This document shows positions 44,464 to 53,955 of a stretch of DNA of 64,000 bases, piece after piece. The stretch is from positions 1,116,001-1,180,000 of the forward strand of contig CAVUFH010000003.1 in assembly GCA_963740835.1 (NCBI GenBank), read 5' to 3'. The notes under the pieces were generated by a model, which saw nothing but the letters and a program-made list of their open reading frames with translations, was not told the DNA's origin and searched no databases. Numbering within the stretch: position 1 is the first letter of the stretch; the number at the start of each line of letters is the position of its first letter. The position numbers and the translations under genes were made by a program. This stretch comes from CAVUFH01 sp963740835. GTDB lineage: Bacteria; Actinomycetota; Acidimicrobiia; IMCC26256; PALSA-610.

Positions 44464-44513
44464 CGGACGCGGGCTGGTCTCATCGGACGCGGGCTGGTCT
44501 CATCGGACGCGGG
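44461..44513. repeat. 20-bp tandem repeat (2.65 units) at a gene junction
   Basis: Unit CATCGGACGCGGGCTGGTCT at 44461-44480 and 44481-44500, then a 13-nt partial to 44513. Read on the minus strand each unit carries CGCGTCCGATGA, the ATGA stop/start overlap of two GT4 genes. The duplication has pushed apart a translationally coupled junction by 40 bp, with each ATG in a different frame. Confidence 0.9.
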
Positions 44514-45645
44514 TCTGGGACTCGGCGAGCCGGCGGTAGCAGGCGGCGAGACCGCGCGCGGTGTCCTCCCACGAGAACTCGCGCACGCGGTCGCGGCCAC
44601 GCGCGACGAGCTCGTCGCGCAGGTTGTCATCGGTGAGCACACGTGTCATCGCGTCCGCGAGCTCGGCCTCGTCGGTCGCCTCGACGAGCAGCGCGGCGTC
44701 GCCCGCGACTTCGGGAATCGCGCCCGCACGCGCCGCGACCACGGGCACCCCGACGGTCATCGCCTCGAGCGCAGGGAAGCCGAACCCTTCGTAGATCGAC
44801 GGATATGCGATCAGCGCGGCTCGCTCGAGCAGCGCATTGCGGCCCGCGTCGCTGACCGGGCCGGCGAGGACCACACGCGTGGCCGCGTCGGGGTCGAGCC
44901 GCCCGATCGCGGCGTCGACGTCCGGGCGCGCGGGGCCATCCGGACCCGCGATGACGAGTCGAACTTCCGAATGGGTCTGGGCAACCAGGCCGAACGCGGC
45001 AACGAGGTGGGAGAGGTTCTTGCGGGGTTCCAGCGTGCCGATCGCGAGCACGTACGGCTCGCCGCCGACGCGCTCCTCGACGAGCTCGGGCATCTCCGCG
45101 TCGGTACCGACGGCCGGGATGCCGAGTGGGACCACGACGAGCCTTCCCGACGCCCGCAGTCCCGGCCCGAAGATCTCTTCGATCTCGTTCGCGACGAACT
45201 CCGATGTGGTGTGGAGCGTCGCGCCTCGCCGCACCGCTCGGCGCACGATCGGCACCATCGCGCGCACTTCGGGTGTGCACAGCTCGGGATAACGGACGAA
45301 CGAGCAGTCGTAGATGCTGACGAGCGTCGGTAACCGGCTCGGTGGCGTGAGGTAGTTCGTCGTGTGCACGACTTGTGCCGGCTGCAGCCACCGGTCGATG
45401 CGCGGCGTGTCGTAGCGCGCCCACGTGGGAAGCAGCACGCGCGCGGGGATCGGGACGAACCGCGTCTCGGGCGGCACCTGATCGCGATGTTCGCGTGCGC
45501 GCCAACTCAACGTGTACGGAATGAGGCGCGGCGCCGCCTCCAAGCCGCGCAACGCATCGAGGATCTCGGCGACAACGCGGCCGATACCGGTGCGGAGTCC
45601 GAGCAGTGGGGTGACGTCGACGGCGACCGGCGGGCGCGTGTTCAC
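44500..45645 (-). CDS. Family 4 glycosyltransferase
   Basis: 381 residues, third of the GT4 trio. VNTRPPVAVDVTPLLGLRTGIGRVV is the N-terminus; VLAIGTLEPRKNLSHLVAAFG and YPSIYEGFGFPALEAMTVGVPVV mark the donor domain. I chose the GTG at 45645 because GAGGA lies 7 nt upstream; TTG at 45651 is the alternative. Stop TGA at 44500-44502 sits in the tandem repeat. Confidence 0.88.
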   Translation of the reverse strand: MNTRPPVAVDVTPLLGLRTGIGRVVAEILDALRGLEAAPRLIPYTLSWRAREHRDQVPPETRFVPIPARVLLPTWARYDTPRIDRWLQPAQVVHTTNYLTPPSRLPTLVSIYDCSFVRYPELCTPEVRAMVPIVRRAVRRGATLHTTSEFVANEIEEIFGPGLRASGRLVVVPLGIPAVGTDAEMPELVEERVGGEPYVLAIGTLEPRKNLSHLVAAFGLVAQTHSEVRLVIAGPDGPARPDVDAAIGRLDPDAATRVVLAGPVSDAGRNALLERAALIAYPSIYEGFGFPALEAMTVGVPVVAARAGAIPEVAGDAALLVEATDEAELADAMTRVLTDDNLRDELVARGRDRVREFSWEDTARGLAACYRRLAESQTRVR

Positions 45646-45655
45646 GGACAAGTCC

Positions 45656-46321
45656 TCAACGCTTCGACCTCAAGCGGCCGCGGCGCACGCGCACGACGTG
45701 GTCCGCGATCGCGAACATCGCGTCATCTCCCGAGCTGTTGCCGTACGCCCAAACCTCGGCCGGAACATCGCCCAGATAGTCGCGCAGCCGGGATGCCTTC
45801 GCGGCACCCCGGCAGTTCCCGTCCTGCATCCGTCCGCTGTACGTCCCGTCGCCGGCAACCTCGAGGCGGGTACACAGGACGCGGTGGGCGTCGAGCACGC
45901 GACCCGCCGCGTCGAGGTACACGTCCAGCGAAGCCGACACGATCACGATTTCGTGCCCCTCCGCACGGTGCCACGCGACGCGGCCGTGCATCTCGGGAGT
46001 GATGGCGTTCCGCACCAGGTCCGCGCCGTACGCGTCACCGACGCGCGCGAGGCGTTCGCGCCCGATTCCGCCGAGCAGTGCGACGAGCAGGCGTCCCTTG
46101 ATCGCGTCGCGTCGACCACGGCCGAACACCAACAGGGCGTAGCGAGGGGACAGCTGCGCGACCGCGAGGAGCGTCCTCGGCCAACCCCGCACGCGCGCGA
46201 GGAACGGGAGGAGCGAGTCACGGCGCGTCAGCGTGCCGTCGAAGTCGAACGCAACAACCGTTCGCCCGGCCGCGCGCGTGTCCCGCGCGTCCGCGCTCTC
46301 GTCCGGATGGGCGCCGCTCAC
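45656..46321 (-). CDS. HAD-superfamily IB phosphatase
   Basis: 221 residues, HAD-IB hydrolase (SerB-like). Motif I FDFDGTLT with nucleophile Asp25 and Asp27, motif II IVSASLDVYLDAA, motif III-IV region YGNSSGDDAMFAIAD. It follows DprE2 in the operon, the spot where mycobacteria use another enzyme (PAP2-type) for decaprenyl-phosphoryl-ribose 5-phosphate dephosphorylation, so it is a candidate for that step; inference from position only. GTG start; one base separates it from the dprE2 stop. Confidence 0.82.
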   Translation of the reverse strand: MSGAHPDESADARDTRAAGRTVVAFDFDGTLTRRDSLLPFLARVRGWPRTLLAVAQLSPRYALLVFGRGRRDAIKGRLLVALLGGIGRERLARVGDAYGADLVRNAITPEMHGRVAWHRAEGHEIVIVSASLDVYLDAAGRVLDAHRVLCTRLEVAGDGTYSGRMQDGNCRGAAKASRLRDYLGDVPAEVWAYGNSSGDDAMFAIADHVVRVRRGRLRSKR

Positions 46322-46322
46322 G

Positions 46323-47083
46323 TCAGATGTCGAGGCGACGGAAGACGGGGCGGGGCAGATGACGCAGGCCCGACATCACGACTCGGAGCGCAGGTGGCAC
46401 CCACACCGTCGTGCTCCCGCGCTCGAGCCCGCGCGCGATTGCCTGCGCCACCGCCTCGGGGGTGGTCGAGAGCGGTGCGGGCTTCAGGCCCTCGGTCATC
46501 TTTGTCGTGACGAACCCCGGCCGGACGATCAAGACCTGCACGCCGGTACCGGCGAGGCGGTCCGCCAGCCCTTGGTAGAACGCGTCGACGCCCGCTTTCG
46601 ACGATCCGTATACGAAGTTCGAACGCCGGGCCCGCTCACCCGCGACGCTCGACAGCAGCACGAGCGCGCCGTGGCCCTGCTCCTCGAGTCGTTCGACGAG
46701 CGGCACCGTCACCGATACGACCCCGGTGAAGTTCGTCTGCACGATCTCGAGCGCGGCGGCGGCGTCGGCCTCGGCCCGCGGCTGGTCACCGAGGACGCCG
46801 AAGGCGAGGAGCACGACGTCGAAGTCACCGAACCGCGTGAACGTCGAGGCGACGAACTGCTCGTGAGTCGCGAAGTCGGTCGCGTCGAAGGCGACGGTAT
46901 CGACGGAGGCCGCGCCTGCGGCGCGGATCTCGGCGGCGGCGGCGTCGAGCGCCTCGGGCTTACGTGCCGCGAGCACGACACGAGCACCGCGACGACGAGC
47001 GAGTGCCGCGCACGTCGCGCGGCGATGTCGGAACCACCACCGAGCACGAGGATCGATTGCACCGAACCGAGTGCGTCCTTCAT
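46323..47083 (-). CDS. dprE2: Decaprenylphosphoryl-2-keto-ribose reductase DprE2-like SDR, frameshifted
   Basis: SDR enzyme completing epimerisation of DPR to DPA together with DprE1. The ATG at 47083 reads MKDALGSVQSILVLGGGSDIA (NAD loop), then the frame breaks at 47016-47023 (GC-rich, one base missing) and continues AALARRRGARVVLAARKPEAL, FGDFDVVLLAFGVLGDQPR, VLLSSVAG, catalytic YGSSK and RPGFVTTKMT to the stop at 46323. The restored start overlaps the DprE1 stop as ATGA, which supports this reading. About 253 residues, as in Mycobacterium. Confidence 0.85.
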
Positions 47084-48474
47084 CGCGTGGGGTCCTTTGC
47101 TACACCGGTGAGCCCGAGCCGGCGGTCCATGTCGCTGCGCAGCCGGTGGTGGGGGTCGAGCCGGACGCGGATCTCGCGCCAGCGTTCGAGGTTCGGATAC
47201 ATCTCCGGGAGGAGCGCGGCCGAGACCCGCGAGTCCTTCGAGAGGTAGACGCGCCCGCCCGCTTCGGTGACCAGCTCGTCGAGCCCGTCGAGCAGATCGC
47301 CGAGCTCGGCACCGGTCGCGGGGATGTCGAGGGTGAGGGTCCAGCCGCGCATCGGGAAGCCGAGCAGGCCGCCGCTGTCGTGCTCGAAGCGCTTGAGCAC
47401 CGCGAGGAACGACGCGCAGCGGGCCGCGCTGAGCCGCTCGAGCGTGGTGCGCACCACCGCTTCCGATCCGTAGGGCACGACGTACTGGTACTGGAGGAAG
47501 CCGCGACGGCCGTAGATGCGGTTCCAGCCGCGCACGCCGTCGAGCGGATGGAAGAACTGGGTGAGCGTCTGAATTTCAGCGCGCCGCTCGCGTGGATGGA
47601 CGCGGAACCACGCCTCGTTGAACGCGTGGATCGACAGCGGGTTCAAGAGCCCCTCGGGCACCCACTTCGGGGCGCTCCCGATCTCACGGGGCGCGAACTC
47701 GCGCGCGTGGCCACGTTGCTTCGGTGAGAGTTCGTCGCGCGTCGCGTGGTTGCCGCGCGTGAGCACCGACCGGCCGAGCTGCCGTCCACGCGCGAGGCAG
47801 TCGATCCACGCGACCGAATATCGGTAGCGGTCGTCGGAGTCGAGCATGCGCGCCATGCAGTCATCGACATCGGATGCCCGCTCCGTGTCGACCGATACGT
47901 ACGCGGACTCGACGGGGTGCAGCTGCAACGTCGCCTCGGTGACGATCCCGGTCAGGCCCATACCGCCCGCGGTCGCCCAGAACGCCTCCGGATCGGAGTT
48001 CGGATCCACCGCGACCGCGCCGTGGGCCGGCGTGACCAGTTGCATCCGCTCCACCGAGTCGCAGAAGCACCCGAGCCGGTACTTGCCGTGGATATCGGAG
48101 GCGATCGCGCCGCCGACTGTCACGTAGCGGGTGCCGGGGACGACCATGGGGAACCAGCCGAGTGGGATGAGCGCGCGCATCAGCGTGTCGAGGCTCACGC
48201 CCGCTTCCACGGTGCATCGCCCTTTCTGCACGTCGAGTTCGAGCACGCGGTCCATGTCGGTGAGGCGCAGGACCGTGCCGCCGGCGTTCTGCGCGGCATC
48301 GCCGTAGCTACGGCCGAGGCCGCGTGCGAGCACGCCACGCGGGCCCGCGCCCGTGACCTGGGCTACGACGTCGTCCACGCGGCGGGGTGCTCGCACCGAC
48401 GCGCGCGTCGGCGCGGTCCGGCCCCAGCCGGTGAGCAGCTCGTCGACCGGACTGGCTTCGGGCGGATCAGGCAT
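47080..48474 (-). CDS. dprE1: Decaprenylphosphoryl-beta-D-ribose oxidase DprE1
   Basis: FAD-dependent oxidase of 464 residues (461 in M. tuberculosis). FAD-binding segment GRGLGRSYGDAAQNAGG and PGTRYVTVGGAIASDIHGK are intact, as is YLSKDSR with the catalytic Lys equivalent to Lys418. The Cys that follows GWNV in the mycobacterial enzyme (Cys387) is Thr here (GWTLTLD). Makes decaprenyl-phosphoryl-2-ketoribose. ATG at 48474 overlaps the UbiA stop; operonic with DprE2. Membrane-associated in relatives. Confidence 0.92.
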   Translation of the reverse strand: MPDPPEASPVDELLTGWGRTAPTRASVRAPRRVDDVVAQVTGAGPRGVLARGLGRSYGDAAQNAGGTVLRLTDMDRVLELDVQKGRCTVEAGVSLDTLMRALIPLGWFPMVVPGTRYVTVGGAIASDIHGKYRLGCFCDSVERMQLVTPAHGAVAVDPNSDPEAFWATAGGMGLTGIVTEATLQLHPVESAYVSVDTERASDVDDCMARMLDSDDRYRYSVAWIDCLARGRQLGRSVLTRGNHATRDELSPKQRGHAREFAPREIGSAPKWVPEGLLNPLSIHAFNEAWFRVHPRERRAEIQTLTQFFHPLDGVRGWNRIYGRRGFLQYQYVVPYGSEAVVRTTLERLSAARCASFLAVLKRFEHDSGGLLGFPMRGWTLTLDIPATGAELGDLLDGLDELVTEAGGRVYLSKDSRVSAALLPEMYPNLERWREIRVRLDPHHRLRSDMDRRLGLTGVAKDPTR

Positions 48475-49439
48475 CAGCCGTGCACCGCCACCGCGAAGAT
48501 CACGGCCCACACCGCGCCGATCACGAGCAGCGTGCGGTCGGTGAGCACCAGCTCTTCGGGCGCGCCGCCGTGACCGTGGTCGATGAGCAGCGCGTACCGC
48601 AGCACGCCGAGGACGAAGGGGATGATCGACAGCTCGAACCATGTCGTGTCACCGACCCGACCCGACTGCTCGAACGCCCAGAGGCAATAGGCGAGGATCG
48701 CGACGCTCGAGGAGACCGAGCGCACGTAGCCGAGGAACGCTTCGGAGTAGAGGTCGAGCGAGGGCCGATGATCTCCGGTGCCGAGCTCGCTCAGCTCCGC
48801 TTGGCGCTTGCCCGTCACCATCAGGAACGACCCTGCGCCCGCGACGATGAGGAACCAGGGCGAGATGCTGACGCCGACTGCGACACCACCGGCGATCGCG
48901 CGCAGCACGAAGCCGGCGGCGACGGCCGCGAGGTCGAGGACAGCTTCGTGCTTGAGCCACGCGCTGTACGAGATCGTCAGCGCGAGGTAGCCGAGCAGCA
49001 CGAGCGCGAGCTGGGGCCGGGCGAGGAACGACAGCGCGATCGCCAGGATCGGCAGGATGATGGCGCCGACGATCGCGGTTCTCACCGAGATCTCCCCGGA
49101 CGCGACCGGCCGGTTCCGCTTGGTGGGGTGGCTACGGTCGGCCTCGACGTCGAGCGCGTCGTTCAGGAAGTACGTCCCGCTCGCGACCAGGCAGAAGCAG
49201 ACGAACGCGATCGCGGTGTCCTTGGCGGCCTCGGGTTCGGTGAGCACCCCGGCCGCGCCCGGGGCGGCCACCACCAGCACGTTCTTGATCCACTGCTTGG
49301 GCCGGGCCAGCCGCAGCAGCGCCATCGGCTTCCCGCCGCGGCGGGCGGGCACACCGGCCGCCGCCGGCGGCGCGTTGGTGCCGGCCACCGTGGCCGGCGG
49401 ATGCGCGGCCGCCTGAGCGGGAGTTCGACGGGTTGCCAC
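48474..49439 (-). CDS. ubiA: Decaprenyl-phosphate phosphoribosyltransferase (DPPR synthase, UbiA fold)
   Basis: 321-residue UbiA-superfamily prenyltransferase with about eight helices. Signature NDALDVEADRSHPTKRNRP contains the NDxxDxxxD metal motif (about residue 110); LLRLARPKQWIKNVLVVAAP starts the fold. Adjacent DprE1/DprE2 identify it as the enzyme transferring phosphoribose from PRPP to decaprenyl phosphate. GTG start at 49439; an internal ATG (MALLRLARPKQ) would drop a Pro/Ala-rich leader of 38 residues and may be the true start. Confidence 0.9.
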   Translation of the reverse strand: MATRRTPAQAAAHPPATVAGTNAPPAAAGVPARRGGKPMALLRLARPKQWIKNVLVVAAPGAAGVLTEPEAAKDTAIAFVCFCLVASGTYFLNDALDVEADRSHPTKRNRPVASGEISVRTAIVGAIILPILAIALSFLARPQLALVLLGYLALTISYSAWLKHEAVLDLAAVAAGFVLRAIAGGVAVGVSISPWFLIVAGAGSFLMVTGKRQAELSELGTGDHRPSLDLYSEAFLGYVRSVSSSVAILAYCLWAFEQSGRVGDTTWFELSIIPFVLGVLRYALLIDHGHGGAPEELVLTDRTLLVIGAVWAVIFAVAVHG

Positions 49440-49504
49440 CGAACACCGAGTTTACGGACGAGTGGCCGCGGGGCCGGGGCCGTACCCCGCGGCTCGCTGC
49501 GGCC

Positions 49505-50845
49505 TCAGATCTCGAGCGGCTCGTGCGGGATGTTCTCGACCAGCTCTTCGAGTCCGTCGGTTGGTACGCCGTCCCGCATGCGCAGCAGCAGGGCGATACC
49601 CATGACCAGCGCGGCGACCGCGGCGCCGGCGACGAAGCCGAGTTCCACGCGGAGGAAGAGGTCGTAGCCCGGTGCGCACACGATGACGAAGGCGGCGACG
49701 CCGACGAACCACGCAACGGCCGCGACCACGTAGCTGCGCAGCGCGATGAGGCCCTGAGCGAGGGTCAAGGCGAGGATGAACAATCCGCTGCCGAGGGCGA
49801 GGAACCCGAGGTCCCGGTGACCGAGGATGAACTTGTCCTTGCCGAACAGGAGCTGGCCGACGAACGGGCCGATCGCAAACGCCGCGACGGTTCCGAACAC
49901 CGCGAGCCCGAGCACGATCAACACGAGCTTCTTCATGCCAGCGCGGAAGTCGTCGTGGCGACCCTCTCCGGCCAGGTGCGCGAGCTTCGGGAGCAGCGCG
50001 GCTTGCACGGCCTGGAACAACAGGATCGGGATGCGGGCGATGAAGAGGCCGGTGATGAACTTGCCGACCAGGTGCTTCTGGCTCGGGTCGGCGAGGATGT
50101 TCGCGGCGAGGAAGCTCCCGTACGACAAGAGTTGGGCCAGCACGGATCCGATGAGCAGCCACGAGAGCGCGGTCGAGAGCTCCGAGTACGGCGCTTCGGG
50201 TCCGGGAGTGAGCAGCCCCCGCTGACCGCGTAGCGCGATGACGATCGCGCCGAACGGCGGGAGCGCGAGGGCGAGGCCGTACAGCCACGGCGTGCCGACC
50301 CCGGCCGCGAACAGCGCGACGCAGAAGACGAGGCGGATGATGCCTTCGGAGCCGTGCATCTGGCCGTAGGGCCCGAAGCGGCCGTTGCCCGACAGTGTGC
50401 CGCGTGTCGTGTGCGCCATGTAATAGGAGGCGAGCGCGATCAGGAGCGCGACGAGCAGCATCGAGTCGCCGTGGAACAGCTCGTCGATGAGCTTCGGCGC
50501 GCCGATCAACGACGCGATCCCGACGGCGCCGGCGAGGATCGCGCCGAGGACTGCGGCTCGCTTCACGAGCGGGCCGCCACCGATGCCGAGCGCGCGCCGA
50601 TGCGCGAGCGCGCGGCTCACCTCCTGTTCGAGGGGCTGGAAGAAGCCGGGCGCGACGACGAAGACGATCGCCCACAGGCCGTTGAGCGCGGCGTAGCCGG
50701 TGTCGCTGAGCTGACGAGCGGCGAGGATCTGGAATCCGTACGCCGAGATGCCGGTGATGATGAGCCCGGCACCGATCGCGTACGTACCCTCCGGAAGCGG
50801 GCTGTTCTTGGCCGCGTTCACCAGCCGCTGCGCTCGATGTGCCAC
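49505..50845 (-). CDS. Polysaccharide flippase (MATE/MviN-like oligosaccharide exporter)
   Basis: 446 residues, about twelve hydrophobic helices in the Wzx/MOP pattern, start SPLPEGTYAIGAGLIITGISAYGFQILAARQL. Likely flips a lipid-linked glycan or DPA-type intermediate made by the operon downstream. GTG start at 50845. It is 66 bp upstream of ubiA and on the same strand, so probably the first gene of the envelope operon. Substrate unknown. Confidence 0.85.
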   Translation of the reverse strand: MAHRAQRLVNAAKNSPLPEGTYAIGAGLIITGISAYGFQILAARQLSDTGYAALNGLWAIVFVVAPGFFQPLEQEVSRALAHRRALGIGGGPLVKRAAVLGAILAGAVGIASLIGAPKLIDELFHGDSMLLVALLIALASYYMAHTTRGTLSGNGRFGPYGQMHGSEGIIRLVFCVALFAAGVGTPWLYGLALALPPFGAIVIALRGQRGLLTPGPEAPYSELSTALSWLLIGSVLAQLLSYGSFLAANILADPSQKHLVGKFITGLFIARIPILLFQAVQAALLPKLAHLAGEGRHDDFRAGMKKLVLIVLGLAVFGTVAAFAIGPFVGQLLFGKDKFILGHRDLGFLALGSGLFILALTLAQGLIALRSYVVAAVAWFVGVAAFVIVCAPGYDLFLRVELGFVAGAAVAALVMGIALLLRMRDGVPTDGLEELVENIPHEPLEI

Positions 50846-50940
50846 TCGCCGTCCTCGGTCCCCGGAAACCCGCCGATCTTACGGCCGCGCGCGCCGCGGT
50901 CGGGAAGGGACGCAGGATGGGTGTTGTTCCAATGGGCAAG

Positions 50941-50946
50941 TACCGT
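50941..50946 (+). promoter_or_regulatory. -10 box TACCGT
   Basis: TACCGTTGC, 7 nt before the GTG at 50954, same string as at wzm. Confidence 0.45.
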
Positions 50947-50953
50947 TGCAGGC

Positions 50954-51046
50954 GTGAGCACCCGAACGCTGTTGATCCTCGCCGCCATCACCGGCTTGGC
51001 GATACTCGTGGCGTTCGCGGTCCAGGTGACGATCCTCGCCAGCTGA
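50954..51046 (+). CDS. 30-residue single-pass membrane peptide
   Basis: GTG start, short basic n-region STRTLL and one hydrophobic helix (about residues 6-28, ILAAITGLAILVAFAVQVTIL in part). Too short for standard gene calls, but the leaderless-type promoter and compact membrane profile support expression. No family recognised; could be a small accessory subunit of a membrane complex. Confidence 0.55.
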   Translation: MSTRTLLILAAITGLAILVAFAVQVTILAS

Positions 51047-51063
51047 ACGCGGCAACGACCAAG

Positions 51064-51089
51064 CCCCCGCGAATGGGACTTCGCGGAGG
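51064..51089. terminator. Hairpin between membrane peptide and lpd
   Basis: CCGCGAA (51067-51073) pairs with TTCGCGG (51080-51086) around a six-base loop, extended by two outer G-C pairs. Could end the small transcript or lie in the lpd leader. Confidence 0.35.
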
Positions 51090-51116
51090 GTCTCGCAAAG
51101 GGAAAGGTGCCCGACC

Positions 51117-52511
51117 GTGACCGAAGCGGAATTCGATCTCGTCGTGCTGGGTGGAGGACCGGGCGGATACGCCGCCGCGCTCTATGGCGCGTCGGCCGGG
51201 CTCAACATCGTCATGGTCGAAGAGCGCCGGGTCGGCGGCACCTGCCTGCACCGCGGCTGCATCCCCGCCAAGGAGCTCCTGCAGACAGCCGAGGTGTACC
51301 GGACGGTGGGCGGCGCGGCGGAATTCGGCGTGCAGACCGCCGCACCCGCGCTCGACATGTCGGTCACGCAGGTGCGCAAGCAGCAGGTGATCGACCGGTT
51401 GACGAGCGGGCTCGAGTCGCTGCTCAAGGGGCGCAAGGTCACCGTCGTCCCCGGTACTGGAACACTCGGCCCCGACGGTCGGACAGTGCGCGTCTCGGAC
51501 GGCAGCGAGTTGCGCGGCCGCAACGTCGTGATCGCGACCGGATCGTTGCCGCGGAGCCTGCCGGTCGCGGGCTTCGAGTTCGACGAGGACCGCGTGCTCT
51601 CCTCGGATCACGTGCTCGAGCTCGGCGAGGTGCCGGGCCGCATCGCGGTCGTGGGTGGCGGTGCGATCGGCTGCGAGTTCGCGTCGTTCTTCGCAGACGT
51701 CGGTGCCGAGGTCACGCTGCTCGAGGTGCTCCCGCAGATCCTCGCCGGCGTCGACCAGCAGGTTGCGCAAACGGTCGCGCGTGCGTTCGCGAAGCGGAAG
51801 ATCAAGGTCGCGGCCGGCGTCCAGGTGTCTGCGCTCGAGCGGCGCGGTTCCGAACTCGCGGTGAAGTACACGGACAAGAACGGCGAGCAGGAGCTCGTCG
51901 TCGATCGCGTGGTCGTGAGCGTCGGCCGCCGGCCCCGCAGCGAGGACATCGGGCTCGAAGAAGCGGGAGTCAAGGTCGATGAGCGCGGCTATGTCGCGGT
52001 CGATGGCAACATGCGAACCTCCGTCGACGGTGTGTACGCGGTCGGTGACGTCGTGGCGACGCCGCAACTCGCACACGTCGCGTTCTCGGAAGCGATCGTC
52101 GCGATCAAGACGATGCTCGGCGAGGACCCGCTGCCGCTCGACTACGACAAGGTGCCGTGGGGTATCTACTGCCACCCAGAGGTCGGGTTCTGCGGGCTGA
52201 CGGAGGAGCAGGCGAAGGAGCGGGGTTACGAGGTCGAGACCTCGGTGCACCGGTGGATGGGAAACGGTCGCGCCTTGATCATCGGGGAGACCGACGGCAT
52301 GGTGAAGATCGTCTCCGAGAAGGACGGCCCGATCCTCGGCGTGCACATCGCGGGGCCGTGGGCGACCGAGCTGATCGCGGAGGCATATCTGTCCGTGAAC
52401 TGGGAAGCGACACCCAACGATCTCGGGCTCCTCATCCATGCGCACCCGTCGCTGTCGGAGTTGTTCGGTGAATCCGCGCTCGCGTTGACGGGCCGCAGCC
52501 TGCACGGCTGA
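51117..52511 (+). CDS. lpdA: Dihydrolipoamide dehydrogenase
   Basis: FAD flavoprotein E3, 464 residues. N-terminal FAD loop GGGPGGYAAALYGA, redox disulfide GGTCLHRGCIPAKELL (about 36-50), NAD loop AVVGGGAIGCEFASFF, and C-terminal interface His motif IHAHPSLSE. Regenerates lipoamide for the E2 gene next door. GTG at 51117 after GGGAAAGG. Operonic with E2 and lipB-lipA. Confidence 0.95.
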   Translation: MTEAEFDLVVLGGGPGGYAAALYGASAGLNIVMVEERRVGGTCLHRGCIPAKELLQTAEVYRTVGGAAEFGVQTAAPALDMSVTQVRKQQVIDRLTSGLESLLKGRKVTVVPGTGTLGPDGRTVRVSDGSELRGRNVVIATGSLPRSLPVAGFEFDEDRVLSSDHVLELGEVPGRIAVVGGGAIGCEFASFFADVGAEVTLLEVLPQILAGVDQQVAQTVARAFAKRKIKVAAGVQVSALERRGSELAVKYTDKNGEQELVVDRVVVSVGRRPRSEDIGLEEAGVKVDERGYVAVDGNMRTSVDGVYAVGDVVATPQLAHVAFSEAIVAIKTMLGEDPLPLDYDKVPWGIYCHPEVGFCGLTEEQAKERGYEVETSVHRWMGNGRALIIGETDGMVKIVSEKDGPILGVHIAGPWATELIAEAYLSVNWEATPNDLGLLIHAHPSLSELFGESALALTGRSLHG

Positions 52512-52546
52512 CATGTCAGCCGTACTCGAGAGAGGGAATTGATCCC

Positions 52547-53955
52547 GTGGACGTCACGATGCCGCAGTTGGGTGAGACTGTCACCGAGGGCACGATCACG
52601 CGGTGGTTCAAGCAGGTCGGCGAGACGATCGAGGCCGACGAACCGCTCTTCGAGGTGTCCACCGACAAGGTCGACTCCGAGGTGCCCGCACCGTCGGCCG
52701 GTGTCGTGTCGGAGATCCTCGTGCCCGAAGGCGAGACAGTGGAAGTCGGCGCCCGCCTCGCCGTGATCTCCGACGGCAGCGCCAACGCGGCACCCGCACC
52801 CGCCCCCGCGGCGACACCGGTACCCGCCGAACCCGCGGCGACACCCGAACCCGCACCCCCGCCAACTCCACCGCGCGCACCAGTTGCCGCGGCCCCGAGA
52901 CCACCATCGCCCGCACCGCCGCCGCAGGCGGCTCCGGAGGAGTCACGGGAAGCCCCTGCGGCGCCAGCCGCCGCAACTTCCGGTGAGGCCGACCGTGGAC
53001 GTGAATCCGACGATGTTCTCGCCTCTCCGATCGTGCGGCGCTTGATCACCGAGAACGGCCTCGATCCCGCGGAAATTCGAGGCACCGGCGACGGTGGTCG
53101 TATCACTCGCAACGACGTGCTCGCGGCCGCCCGCGACGGTGGTGCGGCACCCGCGACGCGCGCGCCGCTGCCGTCCGCGCCGGCACCGGTACCTCCGACA
53201 CCTGCGCCGGCGGCAGTTGCACCGGCACCGGTCGGGCGCGGCACCGGTGACGAGGTCGTCGCGTTCGACAACATCCGGCGGCGTACGGCCGAGCACGTGG
53301 TGCGGTCGAAGGCGACGAGCGCGCACGTGTACACGTCGGTGCGCGTCGACTTCGAACGTATCGAACGCACCCGCCAGGCGCACCAGCGGGAGTGGAAGGA
53401 GCAGGAAGGCTTCTCGCTGACGTATCTCCCGTTCATCGTGCGCGCGTTCTCCGACGTCGTGCACGACTACCCGCACGTGAACGCAAGTGTCGACGGTGAC
53501 TCGCTCGTCGTGCACCGCGACATCAATCTGGGCATCGCAGTCGACCTCGAGTTCAAGGGTCTGATCGCGCCGGTGATCCGCGACGCCGACGGGAAGCGGC
53601 TCCGCCTGATCGCGCGCGAGATCCGCGACCTCGCGGCGCGCGCCAAGAGCAAGCAGCTCGGCCCGGATGAAGTCGTCGGCGGTACGTTCACGATCACGAA
53701 CATGGGTCCGTTCGGCACCGAGCTGACGTTGCCGATCATCAACCAGCCGCAGGTCGCGATCCTCGCCACCGACGGCATCCGCAAGGAGCCGGTCGTCATC
53801 GAAGGCCCCGACGGCGAGGACACGATTGCGGTGCACCACGTCGGCCATCTCGCTCTGGCCTGGGACCACCGCGCGTTCGACGGCGCGTACGCGGCATCGT
53901 TCCTGAACGAGATGCGCACGGTGCTCGAGACGCGCGACTGGGATTCCGAGCTCGC

